Source: Lamellibrachia satsuma
Taxonomy: Eukaryota > Annelida > Polychaeta > Sabellida > Siboglinidae
DNA: 64,000 nucleotides
NCBI GenBank assembly: GCA_033239005.1
Contig: BSQZ01000039.1
Span: 6,159,816 to 6,223,815 of the forward strand
Direction: 5' to 3'
Numbering within the stretch: the first letter of the stretch is position 1; every line of letters starts with the position of its first letter. Shown piece by piece: positions 46,601 to 58,600 of this stretch. The position numbers and the translations under genes were made by a program. Below the pieces are notes generated by a model. It saw nothing but the letters and a program-made list of their open reading frames with translations. It did not search any database and was not told where the DNA came from.

Positions 46601-49600
46601 ACGTACCACATGTTTTCGGTTAAAAACTGTATTTTTCTTAATTGAAATTCTGTATAAAACCATAGAAATCCGTATGATATTTTTTGCCTATATCCTATAG
46701 CATTCCTGCTTTGAACGAATGTCACCATCTGTCAGCCTACAACATAATAATAATATAACAAGTAACGTACTGAAATTTGCAGATGACACAAAAGCGTTTA
46801 GAAAGGTTAACACTGATGGTGATCAACAACATTTACAATATGATCTAGACAGATTAGTTAAATGGTATAAAAAATGGCAGATGTTATTCAATTTTAGGAA
46901 ATGCCTACATACAGGACACATGGATGTAAACTATAAAATGGGAGATACTGTTCTATGTACTACTGTAAAAGAAAATGACATAGGGGTAACAATAAGCGCT
47001 GATCTGAAAGTTTCGGAGCAGTGTGGTATTGCAGCTTCAAAGGGTAATAAAATTCTTGAGTTGATTAGGAAAACTATAACATACAAGGAAAAAAGCTAAT
47101 TTTACCTCTTGATGAAGATATAGTTAGGGCTCAATTAGAATACTGTGTACAAGCTTGGAGACCATATCGTAAGAAGTATATAGATAAGCTTGAACGAATA
47201 CAAAGGAGAGCAACTAAAATTATTCCAGAACTGAGAGACCTTAGTTATGAAGAACGCCTAAAAGAATGTGGTTTAACGACCATAGAGACAAGGAGGTTAA
47301 CAAGAGATCAAATTGAAGTGTTTCAGTATTGAAAGGGTATGAAAATATTGATAGAAATATTTTTTCACTCAAGTAAGATAGTAGAACTAGAGGACATGAG
47401 GTAACATTAGTGAAGGATCAGTGTAGATTGGATATCAGGAAGTACTCGTTCTGACAGAGGACAATAAATGTATGGAACAAATTGTCTACGGATTGTGTAA
47501 CTGTTAGCAGCGTGAATATATTTAAAAACAAGATTAACATATATCTCAGGAGGGCGGGTTACACATAGATGAACAATTTTGGACTCTCAATAACCCAATG
47601 GCTTCCTTGTCCACTTGCCATCTGGGCCTTTGCCTTGTATGGCAATCTTGTTAAAACAAAATTTGCTAGGTTTTGCCAGAAAGTTTGTTGTTTGTTTTTA
47701 TGCTTGTGATGAACACAAGAAAATATAAAAATAAAGATTTAAATTTTTTTATAAATCCGTATAAAAAGGGGATGCAAATGTGTACATCATAGATCCATAT
47801 AAAAAGGGGATACAACCATGTACATCATAGATCCGTATAAAAAGGGGATACAACCATGTACATCATAGATCCGTATAAAAAGGGGATACAGCCGTGTACA
47901 TCATATATCAGTATAAAAAGGGGATATAACCGTGTACATCATATATCCGTGTAAAAAGGGGGATACAACCATGTACATCATAAATCCGTAAAATCCGTTC
48001 TGCAAACCTGTGCGATGTGGTAGGTCAAGATAATTGAACAGCTGGCAGCTGTGCTAACGTGGATTTACACATTGTAGTTGGTTCTTTCCACACGGTAGGG
48101 GGTTCTTTACACATTGTAGGGGGTTCTTTACACATTGTAGGGGGTTCTTTCCTCAGGTGGATGTGCTTTGTGTTCTCTTTACGGATGTGTTTCTTATTTG
48201 CACAATGTTTCCATGTCACTTTTAAAAGTCCCTCCTCAATTCAATGAGCCCATCGTGAATGTGTACATCATAGATCAATGAGCCCATCGTGAATGTGTAC
48301 ATCATAGATCAATGAGCCCATCGTGAATGTGTACATCATAGATCAATGAGCCCATCGTGAATGTGTACATCATAGATCAATGAGCCCATCGTGAATGTGT
48401 ACATCATAGATCAATGAGCCCATCGTGAATGTGTACATCATAGATCAATGAGCCCATCGTGAATGTGTACATCATAGATCAATGAGCCCATCGTGAATGT
48501 GTACATCATAGATCAATGAGCCCATCGTGAATCAGGTGCATTGATGTTCAGATCTATAGTGCGTGAATAGTTTAAGCAGTGTGTGCAATGGGTTTAATGA
48601 AAGCATGCACACTTTTTACAACCTTTTATCATTACATTAGGGTAACTTACGAACTTTGATAATTATATATGGTAACTTACAAACTTTGATCATTACATAG
48701 GGTAACAAAAGTGTGAATAGCTTTAAGTCATAGTATATAGATCCAGACCACTGTTCCCTTTTTTTTGATGAATGTTGACCAGATCCAGTAAAAACCATTT
48801 TAATGGTTTGTTTGATGATTTCACCAAAGCTAAATAATAAATTTGTGCAAATAAGCAAGCGTTTCGTAGAGGATACTAGATTGGTTTGATTTTTCGTGAA
48901 ATGGTTCTAAAATGAGACAAGCGATCAAATGGAATTGAGGAGGGACCGTTAACAAACTTGTTTGTTTCAGTTGGTCACAGCCTCGTGCATATTGCTGTGT
49001 CAGCTTGATACTGGTTGTACGTGCTGCATATTTGGTTCTGCTTATTTTAAGGACGATATTCACCAGCTGTGTGTGTACTGTTGTGTTGTCCTGCCATGCA
49101 CTGTCTTCACAATGTTGTTGTTTACATGCTTGTTGTTGTTTACAATATTGTTGTTGTCCTCACTGGCAGATTCCAGACCAAACTGGTGGTAGGGTCCTGC
49201 GATCTTTGTCATAAACAGGTGTTCCGTGGAAAAGTGTGTAAATACTGCAAGTAAGTAAACTTTAAGAACTGTTTGGATGATGTGTAAGTGCTGCAAGTAG
49301 ATTATTAGAATTGTTATTATTATTAGAACTTAGAATGTACTTGTATGTGACTTGTTTAAACTATGTTTAAATAGTATGTCAATACATAAGTAAATTGTGG
49401 TTTCATTTAGTGTGTTTATATTTTAGTAATATGTAAAGTGTAAGAACTCTGTGTAAGCAGTGTGTAGCTACAAATAAAACTCTAAAGTGTAAGAACTCTG
49501 TTTAAGCAGTGTGTAGCTACAAGCAAATCTGTAAAGTGTAAGAACTCTGTGTAAGCAGTGTGTAGCTACAAGCAAATCTGTAAAGTGTAAGAACTCTGTT

Positions 49601-52600
49601 TAAGCAGGGTGTAGCTACAAGTAAATATGTAAAGTGTAAGAACTCTGTGTAAGCAGTGTGTAGCTACAAGTAAATCTGTAAAGTGTAAGAACTCTGTGTA
49701 AGCAGTGTTTAGCTATAAGTAAATCTGTAAAGTGTAAGAACTCTGTGTAAGCAGTGTGTAGCTACTAGTAAATCTGTAAACTGTAAGAACTCTGTATAAG
49801 CAGTGTGTAGCTATAAGTAAATATGTAAAGTGTAAGAACTCTGTAAGCAGTGTGTAGCTATAAGTAAATCTCTAAAGTGTAAGAACTCTGTAAGCAGTGT
49901 GTAGCTACAAGTAAATCTCTAAAGTGTAAGAACTCTGTAAGCAGTGTGTAACTACAAATAAATCGGTAAAGTGTAAGAACTCTGTGTAAATCATGCAGAT
50001 GTTATGTAAATAAACAAATCTATCAAGTAGACCATGCACACACAAGTTTTGTATTAGTATAGAAAGTAAATAGTTCAATCTCTCTACTCTACATCTCTGT
50101 ATACAACTAAGTAGAGGTAATAGTGACTGCATTAAACATTTAAACAAAGCCAAGTAAGTTGTGTGTTATACTGTTAACTGTGTATCTGCAACAGTTAAGA
50201 ACATTGTTTGTGAATAATAAATAAATAGCTATGGTGATGGCATTGATGTTTTGTAGAAGAGATTTTCTAATCTCAACGTGATTGTTACAGGATGTTCGTT
50301 GTAGCTTCCTTTGCCCAGTCACAGCAGCCAATCACTGCACTTGTTATATTTCTCAATTTCTTCGTTGTTGTCATGCAATGCAACTGCACACATCTCTGGT
50401 TCACTAAAGACAAACTAATAAAATGTACACATTGGGATAAAATTGTTGTATACCGCTAACGTAATATGTAACAATTTAGTAACAAGAGCTATCCTATATA
50501 AATGTAGACGTGTGAGATGGTGTTCCTTGTTTGTACCTGTGCCCTGTCAAGCATGTGTGCTTGCAGGTTAAAGTTCCACCGGGACTGCGCAGTGAAGGCA
50601 GCCCCAGCGTGTGGTCTCCCTAGCACTCTTGTTGATATTTTCCTTGACACGCTACGTCGTGATGGTAAGTGACATCACTGGGTGTCATGAAGCCCAAGAA
50701 TTATCAACAAAACAAAAGTGAACACGGTTGTAATTTCACAGGAAGATGTGTTTTGTCAGTTTTTGTGATGTGTGAATAGTTGATGTCTTGTTGAGGGCAG
50801 GTGTGACGGCTGTAGAAGTAACTGCCTTCCTTTCCATCAGCCATAAAATCAACATGTATCTGTTGAGTGTGACTGACATCACTTAAATGTAGCTAATGAG
50901 TAAGTGAAATGGCTTATTTATTTAAATTTTTATGTAATTTAATTATATATTAATTGTTTTACAATACATGTATAAATATAATTATATATATAAATGTAAT
51001 CACAATGACCAGAAGCTGTTGTTGCACCACCATATACGTGTATATGTCACATTCACCCCCTGCGGTTGCAAATCATAACAAATCTATTATGATTCCATTG
51101 CAGGCTCCCCCACCACGGTGCCGCGAGCCAACCACTCGCCATCGCTCCAGAGCGAGAGCAGTCTGCTAGCGGCCCACTCCACCCCTGACTCCAGCTCCTC
51201 CACCTCCTCCTGTAACTCTTCCACTCCCTCCTCCCCTGCCCTCTACTCCAGTAGCTGCCCCGTGCCCCACTCCCCCGCCCTCCAGCAGCCCTCCCCACAG
51301 ATACAGATCATCCCTGACTCAGATTCACAGTTCAAATTCCCAGGTGAGTTGTGTGGTCGATGAACCATGTCTGTAAAACCAGTGAACTGTGTCTGTTCAG
51401 TGAGCCATGGTAATCATTGAACTTTGTTTATTCAGTGAACCATACCAGTTCAGTGAACCGTATAAACTCATTGAACCATATCTATTCAAAGAACCACATG
51501 AATTAATTGAACCATGTATATTCAGTGAACCATATCAGTTAAGTGAACCATATAATGTAGCTACATCTATTCATTGAACCATACCAATTCAGTGAAACAG
51601 CATGTAACTGCTTGGCTGTAACTGACCATCGAGACAAAGACTGGCTGTCTTGCATTGTGTCACATTGAGTGAGTTACCTGGTGGGTAAATTATGAGTTAC
51701 CTGGTTTGTAAATAGTGAGTTACCTGCAAGGTATATAATGAGTTACCTGCTGGATAAATAGTGAGTTACCTGCCAGGTAAATAGTATGTTTAACTGTGCT
51801 ACATAGTGAGTTACCTGCAGGGTAAATAGTGAGGTACCAACAGGGTAAATAATGAGTTACCTGCAGGGTAAATAGGGAGCTACCAGCAGGGTAAATAGTG
51901 AGTTAGTGGCAGGGTAAATAATGAGTTAATTGCTGGATAAATGGTGAGTTACTTTGTCAGTAAACAGTGAGTTATCTGCCCGGTAAATAGTGAGTTATCT
52001 TGATGCTAAATAGTGAGTTAACGCAAGGGTTAATAGTGAGTTACCTAGAGGCTAAATAGTGAGTTAACTCAAGGGTAAGTGGTGAGTTAACTCAAGGGTT
52101 AATAGTGAGTTACCTGGAGGCTAAATAGTGAGTTAACTCAAGGGTAAATAGTGAGTTACCTCGAGGGTAAATAGTGAGTTAACTCGAGTAAATACTGAAT
52201 GTTTCCTTTTTACAGACGTGTCTGTGAACCATCTGAGTGACGTCACTGCCGACTCTATAGGCACCATTAGTAGTCTTGACGTTGACAGTCTGCCATCACG
52301 GGGGTACTACAGTGGGTATGTGTCAGCAATTAGTGACTGTGTCAACTCATGGTGACATTAGGTATGTGTCATCACATGTGGTCATTACATGGGATGGTAA
52401 TTCTTGAGTGAAAATTGACTAGATTTAGTGGTAATTTCTAGTGAAAACAAAATTGCATCAGTTGGTAATTCTTCAGTGAATCTGTACTAAGTTGTCTTTC
52501 TAATATTGGTGTACTTGTTAAATAAATACATAAAAATGTAATGTATGTTGCACAGTAATATGTTTTATCATGCTTAATGTGATAAGAAATGTCATTAAAA

Positions 52601-55600
52601 AACACATATCTGTGTTATATGAGACACTTAAAAATAAACTACAAGTATTTCTTGTGTGTTTCCAGGGACTTTGTAAGCACGAGTACATCGAATGACAGTG
52701 ACAGAAGTGACCGCACACTTGTAAGTCCTCATCCGTCACCAGTTCTAGTGTCAAGTGCAGACTCTGGATGAATTACATTATACCAATTCCAATTAGACCT
52801 AAAAAATACCAGTTCCAGTTACAAAATTCCAATTGTCAATTTAATTTTGAAATAACAGTATTTGAACTGCGCAACCATAGACATATTCAGTGGCAAAAAA
52901 TAACCTATTTTAGAGCAGCTTTATTTAATTTCTGCATATTATGGTGCATAATAGTAAACAAATATGATATATGAAGCTTATTGTATTTTATTGCTATAAT
53001 TTGAGCTAAACAGTTACATGATCTAATTGGAAAAGTAATTGAAAATAAAAATTTCCTTTTAAAAACAAAACATCAGTTACAATTGCAGAATATGAATTGT
53101 TGTTTCAATTACAATGTAATCAACCCCAAGTCTGGTCAACAATAGACAGTAGTTTAGATAATTTTGCATACAATTTATTCGAGTATTATAATGGGCAACT
53201 GTAACGTAACATATGCTGTGAGAAAAACAGAACATTGACTTCTGCCAGCAATAAATAAAACGTCTGCCAAAATTCAGTTAGGTTATTCTGGAGTCAAATA
53301 TGCCTCTGTGATGATATGATTGGTTATTTCTTTAGACGGGCAGTTTATCGTCATCCGAGAAGACAGGCCTATTTGAACGAGGCGACTCGATGGACAATGG
53401 TGACGACCCTGGTGGACAGAGCTGGCAACGAGCCAATAGTGTAAGTTATCCTAGCATACAAGATTTAAAAAGAGACGATTTTCATTGGTTAACTGAACAA
53501 TCTAACCCTGAATTTACTAGTATTAGCATTTTAATTTTAGTAAATGTTTAATTTGTATATTATATTAATTAACATATTATGACACTTTAATGACAATTTT
53601 AATTTAAACATCAGCTGAACATGGCATATGTTTGGCAACCAGGCATGTCTGAATCTCAAGATACAGCCGTAGCTGACATCATATTTTGTAAGTTTTTCTT
53701 TGTAGTTGTGTTAATGAAAAATTTGAATGTGCAAACATCCATTTTGATTCAGCATTACTACTTAGTTATTGGGGAAAGATGTGCATTAATAAACATGTCG
53801 CTGTTGAAGTTTTTTAAAAGCTAGTGTAATAGTAGTAGTACTCCCTGTAGAATGTAATGTAATAGTAGTAGTACTCCCTGTAGAATGTAATGTAATAGTA
53901 GTAGTGCTCCCTGTAGAATGTAATGTAATAGTAGTAGTGCTCCCTGTAGAATGTAATGTAATAGTAATAGTACTCCCTGTAGAATGTAATGTAATAGTAA
54001 TAGTACTCCCTGTAGAATGTAATGTAATAGTAGTAGTACTCCCTGTAGAATGTAATGTAATAGTAGTAGTACTCCCTGTAGAATGTAATGTAATAGTAGT
54101 AGTACTCCCTGTAGAATGTAATGTAATAGTAGTAGTACTCCCTGTAGAATGTAATGTAATAGTAGTAGTACTCCCTGTAGAATGTAATGTAATAGTAGTA
54201 GTACTCCATGTAGAATGTAATGTAATAGTAGTAGCGCTCCCTGTAGAATGTAATGTAATAGTAGTAGTGCTCCCTGTAGAATGTAATGTAATAGTAATAG
54301 TACTCCCTGTAGAATGTAATGTAATAGTAATAGTACTCCCTGTAGAATGTAATGTAATAGTAGTAGTGCTCCCTGTAGAATGTAATGTAATAGTAATAGT
54401 ACTCCCTGTAGAATGTAATGTAATAGTAGTAGTGCTCCCTGTAGAATGTAATGTAATAGTAGTAGTACTCACTGTAGAATGTAATGTAATAGTAGTATTG
54501 CTCCCTGTAAAATGTGATGTAATCGTAATAGTACTCCCTGTAGAATGTAATGTAATAGTAGTAGTGCTCCCTGTAGAATGTAATGTAATAATAGTAGTAC
54601 TCCCTGTATAATGTAATGTAATAGTAGTAGTACTCCCTGTAGAATGTAATGTAATAGTAGTAGTACTCCCTGTAGAATGTAATGTAATAGTAGTAGTACT
54701 CCCTGTAGAATGTAATGTAATAGTAGTAGTACTCCCTGTAGAATGTAATGTAATAGTAGTAGTACTCCCTGTAGAATGTAATGTAATAGTAGTAGTGCTC
54801 CCTGTAGAATGGACCCTCAGCCATGTCGTCAACTGCTTGCAAAAACACAGAAGTCCAATTAGACTATACCACCCTCTGGTGAATACATTCAAACCAACAT
54901 AGCTTACAAACTGGTTATCTCAAGAGTCAAACTGCACATATATGCAACCCACCATATGGTGCAGATCAAAATGGGCTTTCATTCTTTTGACTCTGAAACA
55001 ACCATATGTTTGACTGTGCTTTAATGGATTGATGTTATTATTGATGTTGTTTGTAATTTGCAGATATCAATAGCATTAAAAGAATGGGACATCCCCTTCG
55101 AGGAGCTCCTCATTGGCGAAAAGATTGGCTCGGGTCGGTTTGGCACAGTACACAAGTAAGTGGACACTTGCGGGGTCACCGTGTCCGTACCTCGTAAAAT
55201 AGGTGTCCGTGTGTGTATGCAGACAAGTGCGTGTGCTTACCTATATACATATATTATCTTATTTAGTTGTGTTCATTGTTTCAAGTCAACTTATTGCTGC
55301 CCAACTTCACTTTATCTTCTAGACGAATAATACAGTTTAACAATGATCTGGTGTTATCTCGTAAACGAATGGTACAATTTTACAATGATCCGGTATTATC
55401 TTGTAAATGAATGGTACAGTTTTACAATGATCCGGTATTATCTTGTAAACGAATGGTACAGTTTTACAATGATCTGGTATTATCTTGTAAATGAATGGTA
55501 CAGTTTTACATTGATCTGGTGTTATCTTGTAAGCGAATGGTACAGTTTTACAATGATCCGGTATTATCTTGTAAACAAATTGTACATTTTTACAATGATC

Positions 55601-58600
55601 TGGTGTTATCTAGTAAACAAATGGTACAGTTTTACATTGATCTGATGTTATCTTGTAAACGAATGGTACAGTTTCACAATGATCTGGTGTTATTTTGTAA
55701 ACAAATAATCCAGGTTTACAGATTGTTCCTCAAGAAAAAATGTTTCTTGTTTCGTTTTAGAATCATTTCACAAAAATCTAACTTATGTAGTATCCACTGT
55801 GACATGCTAGCTCTAGTATCCACTGTGACATGCAAGTTCTAGTATTCACTGTGACATGCTAGCTCTAGTATCCACTGTGACATGCTAGCTCTAGTATCCA
55901 CTGTGACATGCCAGTTCTAGTATCCACTGTGACATGCTAGCTCTAGTATCCACTGTGACATGCCAGCTCTAGTATCCACTGTGATATGCTAGCTCTAGTA
56001 TCCACTGTGACATGTAGCTCTAGTATCCACTGTGACATGTAGCTGTAGTATCCACTGTGACATGTCAGCGCACTTGGACTAATTTGTTATATCTGGTTTT
56101 GGCAAAATCGTCAGACAAAATATTAAATAATTTTTTTACCATATCCGGTAAAAAAGCGGCAAAAAAGCTAAAGTGGTCTGGCTCTATATACTATGACGTA
56201 AGTGGTCCGGCTCTATATACTATGACATAAGTAGTCCAGCTCTATATACTATTTCATGCAGCTATTCAAACTCGCTAGTTAGCCAATCTAATGAGCGAAG
56301 TTGATTGTCTTGATGATTTTAACAAAAGTATGCATGCTTATTAAACCAATTACACATAGTACTTAAGCCATTGACACATATTAGAATGGAGCATCAACGG
56401 ACCTGATTCACGATGGGATAAATCAGTTGACAAGGGAGCCGTGGCGTATTTACAGAGGGCATTGGAATATGGCACTCTTTGGCTTCAGTTTGTTATTTAT
56501 GTTACGTAACATGTGGTGCCACTACATGGTAGTCAGGTAAACTAAATGGTGTCTAAGCTTGGCCATCGTAGGTACGTCACTGAAAAGGGGTTTTAAATAA
56601 CACATGTTGGTAATGTGTCCTGTGTGACTGACAGAGGCAACTGGCATGGCGATGTGGCCATCAAGATGTTGAACATGGAGACGAACTTGGACCATCAGGC
56701 CCAGTTACAAGCTTTCAAACTCGAGGTGACCATGCTTAGGAAGACACGCCATGAGAACCTTGTTCTCTTCATGGGTGCCTGTATGAAACAACCCCACCTG
56801 GCGGTCATCACAAGGTACGTACATGGCTCCAGCTAGTTATTTATGAAATGACCCACAGTTTAGAAGAATTGGAAACGGCTAGTCCCAGTGAGTTTTTTTG
56901 GAACAATACCTAGTGCTGGTCATTATAACTACAAGATTTTATTATATTTTGTGTGTATTTCCCTATGTGGTTATGCACTGTATTGATGCTCTATATGAAG
57001 CGATTAATCCAAATGTTTGCATGTTTCTGTAAGATCCCGCATATGATTGATTCCAGTTTGTGTAAGGGACACACCCTGTATACACACATACACATGCGCA
57101 AGGAAAGGTTCCAGATGAACCGGACTGTCATCATTGCCTCACAGGTAGCACAGGTAAGTCATCATTGCCTCACAGGTAGCACAGGTAAGTCATCATTGCC
57201 TCACAGGTAGCACAGGTAAGTCATCATTGCCTCACAGGTAGCACAGGTAAGTCATCATTGCCTCACAGGTAGCACAGGTAAGTCATCATTGCCTCACAGG
57301 TAGCACAGGTAAGTCATCATTGCCTCACAGGTAGCATTGGTAAGTTATCATTGCCTCACAGGTAGCACAAGTAAGTCATCATTGCCTCACAGGTAGCACA
57401 GGTAAGTCATCACTGCCCCACAGGTAGCACAGGTAAGTCATCATTACCTAACATGTAGCACAGGTAAGTCATCATTACCTCACATGTAGCACAGGTAAGT
57501 CATCACTGCCCCACAGGTAGCACAGGTAAGTCATCATTACCTCACATGTAGCACAGGTAAGTCATCATTACCTCACATGTAGCACAGGTAAGTCATGATT
57601 GCCTCACAGGTAGCACAGGTAAGTCATCACTGCCCCACAGGTAGCACAGGTAAGTCATCATTACCTCACAGGTAGCACAGGTAAGTCATCACTGCCCCAC
57701 AGGTAGCACAGGTAAGTCATCATTACCTCACATGTAGCACAGGTAAGTCATCATTACCTCACAGGTAGCACAGGTAAGTGCAGGAAGTACAGGTCTTACA
57801 CAATAACTTCTTTCAACGATTTCTGCAAAAGTAATAATAATAATAATAATAATTGACTTCTATGGCGCCTATATCCTCAGGAACCTGAGCTCAGAGACGC
57901 AACAAAACAGAATCAGTAAGCGTAATCGTAAACAGGGACGTGCAAAAGTCAGTATCAGAACAAGGGACAACCGAACATTTATGGTGGGAATGCAATTTGG
58001 AATAGATATGTCTTGAGTTTTTTTCGGAAAATAGCAATAGTTTCAGATGTTTTCAAAGTGATAGGGAGTTCATTCCAGACCCTAGGCGCAGTGACAGAGA
58101 AAGCACGTTTACCCAAGTTAAGTTTTGTTTTAGGTACAATAAGTTGTTGTGAAGTTAATGATCTTAGCTGCCTAGGGATATTTGAAAGATGCAGGAGACT
58201 AACCAAGTAGGATGGTTGTTGTGTAGATAGAGCACGATATGCAAGAGTGGACAGCTTAAAATTAATTCGATAAGAAACTGGAAGCCAGTGTAACTGTTTA
58301 AGTAGTGGTAGTGAAGGTGAAAACCGAGGCGTCCTGAGAACCACACGTGCCAGACAATTTTGTACTCGTTGGAGTTTAGCCAAGTCTCTTTTAGCGATGT
58401 TATTTAGTAGTGAATTGCAATAGTCAAGGCAGCTGCTAATAAGTGCAGTTGATATTGTTTTAGCAGTAGATATAGATATGTGACGCCGAATTCGACGAAG
58501 ATCACGAATATGATAGAAACAGGATTTACATACTTGAGAAATATGCTGGCGAAAGTTAAAGTCACTGTCAAATATAACACCTAGATTGCTAACAGTATCT

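Noticed and set aside
46719..47099. 126-codon ORF as a KSR exon or gene
   Set aside because: It is the RT segment of a truncated LINE inserted between the two C1 exons.
53786..54892. Long ORFs (up to 368 codons) on both strands
   Set aside because: They arise because the 33-bp minisatellite has a period divisible by three; the peptides are pure repeats and other frames are equally open.
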